NCBI GenBank assembly: GCA_035235625.1
Contig: CP141144.1
Location: 45,692,014-45,756,013 of the forward strand
Source of the DNA: Saururus chinensis
Taxonomy: Eukaryota; Streptophyta; Magnoliopsida; Piperales; Saururaceae
Direction: 5' to 3'
DNA: 64,000 nt
A program made the translations under genes and the position numbers. The number at the start of each line of letters is the position of its first letter. Within the stretch, counting starts at the first letter, position 1. Shown piece by piece: positions 47,388-60,668 of this stretch. Below the pieces are notes generated by a model. It was not told the DNA's origin and did no database searches. It saw nothing but the letters and a program-made list of their open reading frames with translations.

Positions 47388-47674
47388 TCTCAACATGACA
47401 TGGTATCAAAGCTAACATAAAACCCAACATCTCCATAAATCCCCTCTCAATGATCGGCGTTATCCACATGCTCAACATAGAGCCCATCCAAACAACTTGT
47501 ATGATACAACATGCAACCCCAAAACAAAAACACAAAACAAAGAGGGGTGAGCCAATGCTCAGCAAGGTTTTAATAAGAAAAGTAAACTCATAATGAAAAC
47601 ACAAGCATAACCAACATAATATTCATCACATAATTATTCATTACACTCATTCACATGGGACAATCACACATATC

Positions 47675-48045
47675 TATGCCACCTATGCATCATGTCATAA
47701 TTTATATTCCATAGGCATTTACTCATGCCACCTACATATCATACTATATATAACATATCTCATCAACACATAGTCATGCCACTTGCATATCATATTATAT
47801 ATAACATATTTCATACACACATAGTTATGCCACTTACATATCATGCTATATATAATATATTTTATCAACACATAGTCATGCCACGTATATATGATGCTAT
47901 ATATAATATATTTCATCAACACATAGTCATACCACCTATATATCATGTTATAACCCATATTATGTGGCATATATCATGTCACCTGTATATCATGCTATAA
48001 CCCACATTCCGTAGCACATATCATGTCACCTGTGCATCATGGGTT
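47675..48045. repeat. 51-bp minisatellite in LTR element 4
   Basis: CATGCCACNTANATATCAT recurs with an exact 51-bp period at 47724, 47775, 47826, 47877 and 47928, each followed by CTATATATAA and CATCAACACATAGT. Degenerate 47-48-bp units flank it on both sides. Frames on both strands follow the repeat. Confidence 0.9.
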
Positions 48046-49514
48046 CATCTATAGCTCATAACACATATACACCTCATGTGTAAACATATGAAACTCATTA
48101 TCATAATCACATCCTACATGAATCATTTCTCAACATAAACATATCATGCATTCTCAATAAAAACAATCACCCTGCAACATCAAGTGCATCAACAACACAC
48201 TATCTTACATATTAATGCAAATTATACCATAATCACATGTGTAACATAAGCTTCATTATTCCTACACAACCTGTGTCAATGAGCATTATCCAATATACAC
48301 ATAAAACAATGAATGGTGAATGCCTCACAATTGAGAAAATAATCAAATCTGCTTGCCCAAGACAATCCCTAGTGAAGAAGGTCCAAATTCTTATAAAAGG
48401 AAAACTAGAGAGGTTTAGGTAGGATCCTTAACTGGGAAGGTACCCCCTACTCACCCACGACAATCTTTAAAAAGGAAGGTTCTAATTCCTATAAATAAAA
48501 AAGTAGAGTAGCCTGCCGCCTAGGACTAACCTTGCAAGGGAAAGTCTAAATGCCTCAAAAGGAAAACTAGAGCAGCATGGTAAGCCAGTGCACATGAAAA
48601 TATTATCTTAGATTCTCAGGGTCCAAATAATTATCAAATAAACTCACATAGCAATTTGCTTCATCTCAACCTAGGGAGGCACCACATTCTGGAAGGAACG
48701 CAAAACAAAAATATGTCCTTTTGGACCCAAAACCAATTCGATAAGCATCCGACTGATTAATCCGACATCAAATATCATCCAATCACATCCAAACCATCAA
48801 TCACGAGTAATCATGATTAATCTTGTTTATAAATTATTTTGATGATGCATGCAACATGGTACATATGTGAGCAAATAATAAATGAGTCCAAATATAAGTA
48901 ATCATGCTCAAATCAGTCATATATGCATGAAACATGCTTCATTTATGTCAAATAAAATCATAAATGTCAAAGTAAGAGTGTACATAAATAGTAGAGTTCA
49001 AAACTAAACTAGAACATGAATAAACTATAATCAATGTTATATAAGCAAACATCCATAATTTTATCATAGTCCTATCCAACTGAAATCATAGAGTAAATAT
49101 GTAGAAAACATCAAAATGCGAGTTCAAGACAAGCATAACATTATGCTAGACCGAGACAAGTATAAACATATCCATACTTAAGCTAAAACATGTGAAACAT
49201 AACTCACTCTAAATTAATATAACATGTGCAAGCATCTACACATATTTATGGTTAAAACTTACTGGAATCATCAAGTAATTATGAATAAGTCATTAAACAT
49301 GGATTTAAAACAAATAAAATATCATACTATAACTAAACAAGTATAGTCCTAATCATGCTTGAGTTAAATCATAATTTAAAGATGGTTCTCATGCAATAAC
49401 AGTAGCAATTTAGGTAATACTAATTCATTTTAATCATAAATATAGAATTAAATTTATAATTAGAGAACAAGAAATGACCAAAATACACAAAAATAGGCTA
49501 AGACACCAAAATTG

Positions 49515-49675
49515 TCATTTGGCCATTCAAATGCCCTATTGGGCCATTCAAACGCCAGGCCGTTTGAATGCTTTGGCTGGCCATTCGAACACTAGGCCGT
49601 TCAATCAGCCAGACAGGCTATTCGAATGGTTGACCATTCGAATGCCTGTTGGGCCATTCAAATGCCCTTAATAGT
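49515..49675. repeat. CATTCGAATGCC palindrome array in LTR element 4
   Basis: About ten words of the types GGCCATTCAAATGCCC, GGCCATTCGAAC and GTTTGAATGC are packed in 160 bp, in both orientations around TTCGAA or TTCAAA cores. It is an enlarged version of the cluster at 42630-42692. Confidence 0.85.
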
Positions 49676-50580
49676 TCATCTTTTGCCTATTTCCTGGTTC
49701 ATCTTCGACCTTTTGAAATTCAAAACCGAAAACATTCTAAAACTCAAGATAAATTCTAAAATCACCATAGAATATTATAATATCAAAATCTAACCCTAAG
49801 ACATGATAGATCTAATCATTTTCATGCTTAATCACAAAAAAAAGTCATAAATAACATATTTTTAACAAAATACTATTGAAGTACAAAATGAAGCAAGAAT
49901 CCACATAGATAAAAAATTATACATTTCAATAGATAAATCCATACAAGAGAAAACTCCTTTACCTCTATGAAGCCTTTAGATCTATAAAGAAGCAAGCTTC
50001 AATCCTTAAGAAATACTACTTAAAAATTAGGGTTTTTGTTAAAACTTAATTAAAATTAACTTGAAAATAGGTAAATCTAGAATTTTCTTTGATTAAAAAA
50101 GAAAATCACTCATTCATGGTTTTAAATTAAAATAAAAAATAAGATTTTTAATGGAAGAATCAATAATCAATTTGGGGAAAATGAAGATAAGAAAGGTTAA
50201 GACCAAAATTGAAAGATTAGGGGTGATTAGGGCAAGAAAACACACATTAATCCATTTTTCTTCATTGAGAAATGGGGGTAGAGCACCCACCTCCTTCTCC
50301 TTTGCACAACCTTTCCCCAAATGGGCAAGTGGCTAGGGTTTTCTCTTAAATAGTAAGGTTTTGAGTTGGGTTTACACACTCTTGAGCTGTGAAATAGGAT
50401 AAAAATGCCCTAAGTGGCTAATTAGGGTTATTTTTGGACTAAAAATGAGTTTAATTATACAAAAATTTACTGACATAAAATAATTGAAGTTTAGGGGTCA
50501 TGTGGGTCACACGTCATCCAACCTGGATGTGAGCCCCACAAGAGGTCCGGATATATAATGGTCGATTTGAGTCGAGACCA

Positions 50581-50900
50581 GTGTTGGAAATTGGAAATGG
50601 ATGTGTGTTTAGTGCGAGTGAATTGGAAATAGATGCGTATTTAATGCTAGCGCAACGGATTGACTCTTCAAAAATGGAGTAACCCTTCAGAAATTGATCA
50701 TTAATTTAATGTTATTGTTGTGTTATCGATATTACGATGTTAAGGATATCGTGTAATTGGTGACACACAATTCAGAAAAATATTATATTCATTGAATTTG
50801 TATTATTGAATTTGCAATGCGAGAAGATGGTTAGGTGACTTCCTTTGCATTCCACACAAATGGTTGGGCACTAACCTTATCATAGTCACATGATCTCCTA
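50581..50900. other. Spacer between LTR element 4 and the MULE remnant
   Basis: No gene. The phrase GAAATTGGAAATGGATG is partly doubled (ATTGGAAATAGATGCG) near 50585-50630. Confidence 0.35.
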
Positions 50901-50923
50901 TGTTTGAAGCCCTTATGTACCAG

Positions 50924-52410
50924 TTACAAGACTGATCGGAGCACTTTTGCAGCATATGTATTCTTGTTCTCATCCACAACACAGTAAGTGAAATTCATCT
51001 TTATTGCTAGGTCGATCAAAACCCTCTTGAAATGTAATGGGCTTAGAAAATGTGCACCCATTTCAAGTAAATTCTGGTAGTCCTTTGCTTGCAAACTGCC
51101 AGTCATTAGTTCGCCCTCACCAATATTCAGTTCCAATAGGTTGAGATTATCGACTGTCTCCCACTCTGCCTCGGCCTCAACATCAAAGTTATTGGGTACC
51201 TTGTTGTGTGCGAATTCTTCGTGGTCAGACATGCTTTCCATGTAAATTATATCATTCTCGTTCCACTGATCATCACCTCACACTTCTTCAAATTCTTCAT
51301 CATCGTAATTACAAGGGTTATATTGGGGTTCATAGTTATCAAATGAAGTTCTTATCGCACCCATCATTGGTGACATTTCTTCTAATCTAATATGATTAAC
51401 TTCTATCACAAGTTATGTAGTAATTGGATTGATGTAAGAAGAATGACATAGATTTGTTGAGTTCAAAGTTCTCAATTCTCCCAATATGCATTGGATATTA
51501 ACATGTTAATCAATATGCGATATAACTTGACATTGTGTATTCGGTTACACGCTTATAAATCATATCATGTTAACGCTAACACAATAGGAATACAGGTTGT
51601 GTTATTACATCAATGCTGAAAATAATTAGGGTTATATCACATGGTAGGTCACATCATTACTTATGCGATAAACTAAACATCGTGTTTTTTCTTCACACGA
51701 TATGCTTTGAACTTAACACAATATGTTCAATATCATGTGCTCGAGTATAGGATAAAGTACAATCTCATGTACTCTAAAAATTCATTATTACCTGACAATT
51801 TCAAAAGTGAATTGTGTATCATTGACTCCCGTCTACAATCCAAAATTAGAGCTGGGCTTGGCCACTACGACCGGTGATTTAGCTCTATTGAATATCTAGT
51901 TCCTTTCTACTAATGGTGATTTGTCACCATTGTCAGGCTCTTTTACCTCAACATACAATGATAACACCTCCTTATTTACCTTCTTATGTATGAAAAACAC
52001 TGATTGTAGGTCTTCGTCGTTTTATAATTCATATATAATAAATGGTTGGGAAGATGGAAGTAAATACTTCAAAGCCACATTATTAACGGTAAGTCATTCT
52101 TTGACTTACAGCTGCACTCACCGAACCTCATCGACATATCAATGTTCATCAATCGTGCCTTTCTACCTATATACAGACCATCATTACCCACCTCTATATT
52201 GTATTGTATACAAATACCAATCCTATTTATTATAAGGGTTAAAGAGTGATCGAATCTGCCAAAATGAAGCCTTTGAAGCCCTCAACAACTTCTGGAGTGT
52301 AAAAATAATAATTTTTTACTGAACAACACCACTTGCCAGTATGTTACCGCCGATCACCTCCCATGAGTGACTTTCGATTACCACTGATGAATCCTAAGTA
52401 CCATTTCATT
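50924..52410 (-). pseudogene. MULE (MuDR-type) transposase remnant, N-terminal half
   Basis: Read on the minus strand from 52260, IGICIQYNIEVGNDGLYIG and INIDMSMRFGE give the ubiquitin-like head of plant MuDR transposases. After a degraded AT-rich stretch (51430-51920) the frame resumes at about 51390 with NYEPQYNPCNYDDEEFEE, meets a TGA near 51279, and continues from 51241 with an acidic linker and then LLEMGAHFLSPLHFKRVL and FTYCVVDENKNTYAAKV, matching the MuDR DNA-binding domain (PF03108) before its stop at 50924. The catalytic DDE domain and zinc knuckle are absent. Stops and indels make it non-functional. The head is related to the fragment at 33310-33670. Confidence 0.65.
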
Positions 52411-52916
52411 GTTTATTTATTATAATATATTGAGTAATAAGTTTGTTTAAAACTTAAGAACAATTTTATCTATAAATAAGTAATATAAAATTTATAAATA
52501 AAATTTAAGTAATATAAAATATTATATTCTTTGGCGAAAAACTTTTCCTATAAATATTTTTATTATAAAAATATTAGTATCTTTTAAAAACACGCCTAAG
52601 GCTTTGGGCTGAAGCCAAAAAAATTTACCCACAAAAAAGCCCCTGGTAACGGGGGCTCGTACCGCGGCCAGCCGACCACGAAACAATTGGGTAGGTGTGC
52701 GTCGCGCACTGTGTTGGCGGTCTATTTCACCACTAAAAACACGACCCATCGTGAACGTGGCATAGTTGTCCGTGCCCTTTTCCCGGTTCTGATCACCATT
52801 TAGGAGAGTAAGCTCCGAGAAGTGAGGACCACCAAGTGTTTGCTCGTCTCTTCCTGCCCTGCCGACGGGATACAAAGGGCAAGGCTTCCGTTGCCGGCGG
52901 TGTTGATTCGAGGCCA
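52411..52916. promoter_or_regulatory. 5' region of SDHAF2
   Basis: An AT-rich part gives way at about 52580 to a GC-rich upstream region (CGTACCGCGGCCAGCCGACC, GTGCGTCGCGCACTG). The segment from about 52800 on is likely 5' UTR. No TATA box stands out, which is common for housekeeping genes. An open minus-strand frame here has no protein-like features. Confidence 0.45.
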
Positions 52917-55710
52917 ATGGCGTCTCTGCTGCGAAGGGCTCTTCTCCACCTCCGCCATGTCCCTCTTTCGCCCTTCAATGGAGCCACCTCCTCTCAAACT
53001 TCCTTTTTCAGGTTATTTCTTATGCTTTTTTTTTTTTCATTTTTTCTTTCTCAGTTGCAAAATTGTTTATGAATTGAGGAATTTTCGACTTTTCTTTTGG
53101 AATCAGGTCTCATCTGGGTTCGGGTCTTTGGTTTTCGTCGGGTTCGGGACTGTTGAAGGTCGACCTTTCGAATGAGGAAAGCAAGAGGCAGATTGTGAAC
53201 AGGTATGCACTTTGGAGTGATTTTGAATGTCGTGAATTTTAATTTTTTTCTTGTTTTCCTTGTTTTAATGAAGGAGTTGGGTATATGTATATGATCCTGT
53301 TAGGAAAAGTTTTGGTTTTAATTTTTTTTACTTGTCTTGTCACACACAGAATGCTGTACAGAAGCAAGCAGCGGGGATTTCTTGAACTGGATTTGGTGCT
53401 GGGAAATTGGGTGGAGGAGCATATCAGGACCATGGACGAAGCCGGCATCCAAGCGCTTGCGGCTGTTCTGGATCTGGTACTAGCTGCTTTCTCTCTCTCT
53501 CTCTCTCTCTCTCACTAATTGTTTACTACTAGCAAGAATGCATGCGCATTGCTCGTGTGAATACAGATTATTTAAGCAAAATAAAACAAAATAGAGATAA
53601 AGTATGTATCGAACAAAGGTCTTCCTTGCACACCATGCACATGCTTCTACGATCATTATAATCATAAATTATACACACATACTACCAACCTAATTACACT
53701 CTTAGTAGGCAACTGCGAATGCAAATTTCACGGGCTTAATATTAGGTCATAGGTTTGGAGAGGACTGTAGTGTCAAAGAACTTCTTGTCGTGAAGTATGC
53801 CCTTTGTATTGAGGACCAGTCAGGCGGCAAGTCTCATTTGATAGAGCTCGTCAAGAGTTTTCCAATGGTATAAAAAATTCGCAAATTCAAACATGTGTAA
53901 TAGACAAAATTGTAAAAATTTATTATCAAGAAGTTTGTTGTATGTGTAGGACCCATAGAAAAGTTTGAAAAATACTCGTGGAATCTCAATTGATGGAGCT
54001 CATCAAGAGCTTGTACCAAGAATGAGTGAATCCAAGTTAAGGAGTGTAAGATATAACATTGCAAAGTTACAAACTATACAATGTAAAAAGTAGGGCCATG
54101 TTGTGTTAATAACCAGGATCAGACTAACAACCTAACATATGGCAGCTATCTAAAAGAATCTCATTGAAGTAGGACAAGTCGTTGAAGACTAAGTAGAGGG
54201 TTTAAATACACCCAAACCATATACCAATTCAAACTTATATAAAAGGACATGACAAAAGTCTATTGTTACCCTTCAGCTTTATATAATAATATGATTGTTG
54301 GTTAACTACTAAACTCGTGTTGTTACTGGGATTAACAGTGGACTTGTTTTTTAATTCAAGGGAAAAATATGTTATTTTAGTTGAATATCTAAATCTAGTG
54401 TATATATAAAGAAGCTTCCTGTGCAACTTGTGTTGTCAAACATAATGAATAATATCTGACTTTATCTTATGATGCCAATTGCATGTATTTTATCTCTTGG
54501 TGCTGTCATTGGGCATTTAAGTAAATTCGTTTAGCAACTAAGTATTGTATTTCTGTTTTCATGGAAACTCGCAAATTGTCACAAGCTCTGTTTGAAAATG
54601 GCTCAGATTTTTTTTCCCCAATTGGTCCTTTATCTTAACTAATAAAGAAGGCAATACACAGAAAACCTCATCTTTGTTGTCGTATAATTTTTAATTATAC
54701 TAACTTAAGTTGAAATTTCTTTTTTAAATAGATTTGTGGAGACGGGGTACACACTTTGGTTTCCATTGCACAAAAGCGTGATTAGGTTTCTGTTCTCCAA
54801 TTGTTAAGCTACTGGAAAAAGAACTATTCATAGGCTAGTGCATTTGTTATATTTTCTTGTTAGGCACTTTATACTATATGTTGAGTGAATTTTTGCATGT
54901 GAAAACTTGATTGCCCTTTCAATTTTGTTATATTTGGTTGTATTTTATGAATGTACTTTTTTTCCACAAACGAATGATAGAGGCTGCACCACAAACTGAG
55001 GACTTCAAATTTAGCCTGTAGAGCTCCAATGGTGCTGCTGCTACTTTTGTATTTTATAGCTAACAATGCTTATGCAATTTTCTGACATGTTATAAGAGAA
55101 GATTGATGGGCCTGAACTGGCTAAATCTGTTAATTAATCCATTGCATGATTTAACCTGTGGGTAACCATAAAAAAATTTCAAATACCAGTATCTAAATTG
55201 TACTTATGGAGTATTTTTAACTCTGCCTTATATTGAGCTGCTTGTTAATCTACTCTCCTTGGATATAAGTGATTAACTTCCATTAAGGCTGAAGGATTGT
55301 GAAATTTTTTGCAAACTATATCCTGTGTATGCAGCAGGATCCTGTGCTTTGAAAGCACCTTTTCTGTTTGCGTTTTTCAAATTCTTGGTATTTTATTGCA
55401 TTAGGAAAACCCGGATCTGTGGAAATGGCTTACTGGCCAAGAGGAACCCCCGGAGGATGTTGGCATTAACCCTGTAAGAATACTGTGTTTTTAATAGTCT
55501 AATAGCTTTGTTTTAAGAAATTTGCGAGGCTTGGTATATCTTGAATGTGTTTCAACGTTTATATAGGTATTCTCGGCAGTTCGTAGCAAGGTCATGAGAA
55601 ATCTGGACAGCCATTCTGCACCAGAAACACGGGCTAAGCCTGGTCAGCCATGGGTTAGGGGCTGGGATGATAAGAGGGGGCTAGAAGGACCAAAATATGG
55701 AAACCAGTAG
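52917..55710 (+). CDS. SDHAF2: Succinate dehydrogenase assembly factor 2, mitochondrial (five exons, 176 aa)
   Basis: Exons are 52917-53011, 53107-53202, 53350-53476, 55405-55473 and 55567-55710; every border is GT-AG and all phases match. The ATG at 52917 follows GAGGCCA and opens an Arg- and Ser-rich mitochondrial targeting peptide (MASLLRRALLHLRHV). Residues 64-130 are the Sdh5/PF03937 fold, including MLYRSKQRGFLELDLVLG with the key Arg-Gly pair (72-73) and WVEEH, then ENPDLWKWLTG. The C-terminal plant extension is HSAPETRAKPGQPWVRGW. SDHAF2 aids covalent FAD attachment to the flavoprotein subunit of succinate dehydrogenase (complex II) in the mitochondrial matrix. Length agrees with plant orthologues, and there are no lesions. 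Intron 3 is large (1.9 kb) and holds a TC repeat and a dispersed repeat. Confidence 0.95.
53489..53514. repeat. (TC)n microsatellite in SDHAF2 intron 3
   Basis: About 26 bp of CT dinucleotides just inside the intron, 12 bases past the exon 3 donor. Confidence 0.9.
53815..54240. repeat. Dispersed repeat, copy 1 (in SDHAF2 intron 3)
   Basis: Shares a series of blocks in the same order with 60775-61170: ATTTGATAGAGCTC, AAATTTATTAT(C/T)AAGAA, TATAAGATATAACATT and ATACCAATTCAAACTTATAT. Each copy is about 400 bp. No coding capacity; class unknown. Confidence 0.7.
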
Positions 55711-56962
55711 CTTTAGAAGCAATATTGATGATATAAACATACTCAATAAAGGCGTTATTCTTCATTAATAAATGTACATGATACTTTGACCCTGTTACCT
55801 GTGGGTTTCATAGTTAGTGTGAGGAAATTAATATACATAATTGTAAGTTTTGGGGTTGAAGAAAGTTTAAATTTCTGCAGCCTTATGTTGAATATTGATC
55901 ATTACTTCTGAATAAATGTACATGGTACTGTTGTTTGATTTGTTATTGTTCCTATACCCAGCTTCTGCACGTTTTTTTTGGCAATTGCAATTTACGATGA
56001 TGTTCATGGGTTTGATATTTACATTTGGTTGCTAGCAGTTCTTTGGATCATCTCTTTCTTTCTTCTAATTAGCAGATTGCGGCAACCGTACATAGATCAG
56101 AAATTATGTACAGCAAGATAATATTATGTCCACAGCCAAGTCTATTCTTTCTGGAATTCTCTCTTTCTACCAATATAATTGGGAGCATAATTTGTTACTA
56201 TTTGTCACAACTTTCCTTTGCTATGGGGCTACCAAATTTCAAAGTGTTTATATGAGAAGTCTGGAGTTTGACACGGCTTCATAGTCACCAAATTTTATTT
56301 ATTTAAGCCTCTGCAGGTATTTCTGTTTGTCAATTCTAAATTTCTTGCCGTTGCTTTTCGCGACCTTGTGACAATATTTTGTCCATCACTGACTTCAATG
56401 CTTATCCAAAAATTTAATGTCAATGCTTAGTGGGGAAAAAATGCCTTTGTAGTTAAAGATTTCGATTTAGAGATGCCTTGTGCGGAAAACGCCTGAACCA
56501 CAAAGCATGTGACGAGTGTAAGAAAGATGCACGAGATCCTCTCATATGTATAAACTGCTTCGGAGAAATCTATTTTTTGTATTCTTGTTTTTTGGTGACC
56601 ACTTTGGAAGAATTTCTTCTTGTTGATAAGAACTGAAAAGGCTATGTTTTGAATGTTGGATCATGTTTTGTTTACTTAAAAAGCCCTCCTGAATAGTTTG
56701 TTGTTAAAACTGTTGAGTGGTGCTATTCGTTTTCTCTGGAGTTCACCGCGCCCTTCGCCATCTTGATCATAACCTCTTTTGCCTTCCACAACAGGAAGTT
56801 TTATCAAATCAAGCCATGCTGTGATTGAGGATGCAACTGATGACTGGACCAAAAGGAGCGGAGAATATTTTCAAGCTCTTTAGTTTCAATTTGACTTTCT
56901 ATGAAATTGAATAATTTCAGTGTCTTATGATCCACGGTGTGAAAGGTATTAGCTTAGATTTC
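55711..56962. other. 3' flank of SDHAF2 and intergenic spacer
   Basis: Several AATAAA words follow the stop (55743, 55768 and others) and could serve as poly(A) signals. At 56465-56570 one frame reads LCGKRLNHKACDECKKDA and LICINCFGEI, a Cys-rich pattern that may be a decayed zinc-binding remnant or chance. No gene is called. Confidence 0.4.
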
Positions 56963-57090
56963 ACTGTTAGGAAACAAATTATGAATACTTCAACATAAAG
57001 AACATTGCGTATACTGTTAGGAAGCGAATTATCAATATTTCAACATAAAGAATGTTGCTTACACTGTTAGGAAGCGAATTATTTATCTTT
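56963..57090. repeat. 50-bp tandem repeat
   Basis: ACTGTTAGGAAGCGAATTAT and variants start at 56963, 57013 and 57063, an exact 50-bp period, with TTTCAACATAAAGAA in each complete unit. A lone TTTCAACATAAAGAACTGTG at about 57210 is a displaced piece. Confidence 0.9.
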
Positions 57091-59317
57091 GGAAGTTTAC
57101 GCATATTCTATCATCTGATTTAACAGAGAAGGTGAGTTATGCCTGACAACAAAAGTTAGAGTAGACTTTTAATATAAAAAAGTAGAGTAAAAATATCATT
57201 TTCCTAAATATTTCAACATAAAGAACTGTGACGTAGAGAAGATCTTACAACAGTGAATTGCTTGCTAATGACCACTTCTACTTCGATCATGGCATTCTGC
57301 GGAGAAAGATGTCTTTCCGAACGATGTAAGTACTTTTATGCCTCCAAAACTAGTATTACACCTAGCTGACTGAAGCCGCGGGAAATCACTCGGGAACCAT
57401 TCGATTGAATGCAGAGTTAAAATTCGTTTGTTGTGTCCAATGGGTTTTGGTATCCAATATTCATTGGCCCATAGAATTTGTAATGGGCCAGAGAGACGTT
57501 CTCCCCTCCCTTGCCTGCACCAGTGCAGAAGCAAACTAGTTTGAAGCAACAGCCCCATTGGGTCTATGAATGTGCCATGATTTTTTAAATGGGCCAAGTA
57601 GAAAGTGATATCCTGCAAGTGGTTGCAATATGTAACACTCTCGTCTCTCACTGTGTTATCAGCTCCATGGGAGTATAATGGGGAGAAAAATTAGAAAGAG
57701 GAGCACATGGAATTTGATCCCATTCAACTCATATTCCGGGCTTCGGTGCCTTCACCGATGCCATGTTGTTCAATTGCATTTGTGAATCCCCATCTCTGAT
57801 GGTCTTTTTTAGACTCCCACATCTCTGAAAGAAGACGAGAAATGCTGCATATGCCCCCACATTGGCAGCGCAGACTGGCGGAAATGCTGGCTGGCCATGC
57901 CCACCTGCAGTCTTCAATGCTGACAGTGAAGTAGACTCGCACCTTCTTGCCAAAATGATTTGTCTTAAAAGCTGGCTAGGGAAAGAGTCATTTCCTTTTG
58001 ACTAACAAAAACATATGGACTTAACTTGAGGATATTGCAGAGAATAGATCAAATCTTATCTTTTCTGCTTGTCATCTCATGATTTATAGGAGTACATTTC
58101 ATTTTTTGAAATTTTCAACATGGACTGTTGTATCTTGACCTAAATATGAGAATTTGATTAAAGCTGATATCAAAGATAAGGACCTCTTTAGTCTTCTAAG
58201 GTTCTGAACACAACTCACAGACAAAACAAGGAAAACCCAGTCTCAAAGACAAAGACCCATCTGGTCTTCTGATTATAAAATATGAGAAGGGATCAAAGCA
58301 TGTGTCCAGAATTTAATGGACACTCCCTCCTCTAGTCATCAGATGGGGAGATCTTGTTTATATTCTTTTCTTTATGTTTAATGAGCTGGATAGTAAATCA
58401 TTTTGTGATATATCCTTATTTAAGTTACTGGATCAAATCTGAGTCCAACCAGATAACCAGATTAATCATTTTGTTAAAATAAAATACACCAAGTTCAGCT
58501 AGCAACTAGCCAAATTGATGGCTTGATCATTAAGTTTGTACAATAACTAGATCCAAATTTCCACCCTGGTCATAATTTTAAAGTTAAACAGCGAGAACTG
58601 CTAGGCAATAAGTTTTGTGCTGATATACAAGCCTCAGTTTTACATCTGGCATCGCGAGTCATCGGATTTCAATCTGATGTACCTGACCTCATTCGTTCAA
58701 AGCTGGACTGCCTTTGCGTGTTGTTGTGATTCTCTTTCTTCATTGTGGAAGTTGATCTTGGACAACATGACCTGATTTTCTCACCTTTGCAACACCCAGG
58801 AAAGGGCTGAGGTTTTCATGGGCCCCACAAAAGGGCATGGGATGCGAATAAATTGTCCCGGGTATGTCTCATTCAAGGTGTTCATGGGGCCCCCTATTTC
58901 TTTTCAAGGGACAATCTTTCTTGTTAGGAGGTATTGTGAGCTGACTGAAGAAGATCCGATAGTGCAATGGGGCATTTTAGAGCACCCTGAGATTAAAATC
59001 CGATGGCCCACAAAACTCCTAAGCTCACGCTAATAAAATTATATGCATATAAAGTATATTAAGCATAGCCTTCGTTGTCTAGCCTCTTGGTGGAGGTGAT
59101 TCCTGGAAATTTCCTTGGATTACTACTTAAGCTAGCATTTATTTTATTTGAGTATCACGGCCCATAAGTGTATTCTTCATAGTTGAGCATAAATTAATTA
59201 GCTATTAATTGTCCTCACCAAATAATTGGACCGGTTTTCATGATGTGAAAAAGAAATAGCATAAGAAAATCACGATTTTCAAGAAAATAATTAAGATACA
59301 TAATGAGTGGTAGGCCT
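57091..59317. other. Intergenic, no gene recognised
   Basis: 57290-57960 is a little richer in GC and has open minus-strand frames (for example 57953-57729), but I recognise no family. 58960-59035 contains ATCCGATGGCCCACAAAACT and CTAAGCTCACGC, which resemble an arm of the MITE at 6456. The rest is AT-rich. Confidence 0.4.
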
Positions 59318-59541
59318 TAGAGCATCTCCAACGGTTTGAGCATAAAATTAAAGTTCCAATTGACTCCAACCCAGCCCTTGAGACTTTATATAAGGTTTTA
59401 GCCTCTCTTGTTTGTATTTAATATTGATGGTTAGAGTACACTTATTGTCAAATTGCTACATAAGCAATTGGAGATGTTAATTTGAGCCACTTAAACACCT
59501 CCAACAGATCAATTTGGCATTTCCAGATAGAGATGCTCTAC
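59318..59541. mobile_element. MITE with TAGAGCATCTC termini
   Basis: The left end TTAGAGCATCTCCAACGG and the right end AGAGATGCTCTA are inverted. GAGCATCTCCAACGGTTTGAG is the well-known terminus of a widespread plant MITE group. About 224 bp, AT-rich, non-coding. A TTA/TA-type target duplication is possible but not certain. Confidence 0.7.
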
Positions 59542-60634
59542 GAGGCAAAATCTAAAATATTACAGTTTACAAATGGTTATTAGACTTTTTATCAAAAATG
59601 TTTATTAGATTTTGTTATTGTCATTATCTTAGCTACAAACATGTTGCTGATCTTGTTCGTCCCAGTTAGGTCTATAGGCACCTAGCTCAATATATTTAAG
59701 ATCCGTGATATTTGTACTGGTCATCTTGTCAATTAGAGTCAAGTTGATTTGTGCTAGTCTTGGTTTTGTCCCAGTCAATAGTATCAATAAAAAGAAACGA
59801 TGATACTACCGGAGTCCAGCCTTGTGATGAAAAATTGGCTTGACATATAATCATAATCGATCAACAATGTTAAGTAAATGAGAAAAAAAAATTAAGAGAA
59901 AGAGCAATGGGTTTGATTAATTTAATACAATATAAATCTGGCTTTGTTTACAGATAACAAAGCAAACATTCAGCTGGATTCATGGCCCTAGGTCTCAGGT
60001 ATCCCTATGTCATGTTTTTCTTTGATAATAATAATAATACATTAATACTAATCAAGTATCAAAACTACGCATTAGCCCCAAATTCCCATGTAATTGGATT
60101 CCCTTGTTCGTTAGTCTTATATGCCTGCATCTGCATATTTGTGATCCACTCATGAATAAAACAGAGATCTTACAAAAATTTGATTGACAGAGACCCATGG
60201 GACTATGATGTGACTTTTGAATGTTTCATGCACATAAAGCCAAAAAGGGCAAGAGGGTGAGCACCTTCTGGCCATGCCAGCTTTTTTGTTTGAACTTTGA
60301 AGCTTCCATGGAGGGAAGGGCTGGGGCCTACATCTCTCTTTCCTTGCCCCTTTTCCTGTCGCCGCCATAGATACCCTCCAAACAGAGGCTTGGCTCTGTA
60401 TTACTTTAAACCGGGCCGGCGGGTTCGTTCAATTGGAGAGATGAACCGGGCTGTGCACGGCGATAATTTAGTGAGAAGGCTGTTAATCACGAATGTCCTG
60501 TTTTTTCTTGTGTAATTTCAACTTATCTGTTGGAGTTTTTTAAAATATTAATCATCAATATGGTTAATATGACTGTTTTTAGAATATTTAAATTATAAAG
60601 TCTAGAGTATTATAATAGCAAAAAGTTAATATGA
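59542..60634. other. Intergenic, no gene seen
   Basis: AT-rich, with a GC-richer part at 60200-60460 (GGAAGGGCTGGGGCC, CGGGCCGGCGGG) that has short frames on both strands but no recognisable protein. Confidence 0.4.
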
Positions 60635-60668
60635 GTTCGGGCTCACTTGTACTAGTGTGAGCCCGAAC
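60635..60668. repeat. Perfect 12-bp inverted repeat, GAGCCCGAAC hairpin
   Basis: GTTCGGGCTCAC and GTGAGCCCGAAC are separated by 10 bp. It belongs by sequence to the GAGCCCG MITE family seen at 6456 and 24487, and may be a minimal remnant. Confidence 0.7.

Noticed and set aside
52522..52917. Minus-strand frame of 131 codons
   Set aside because: Lies over the SDHAF2 promoter and 5' UTR, with no protein features.
57265..57953. Minus-strand frames of 72-128 codons
   Set aside because: No motif, no clear splice sites and no family recognised.
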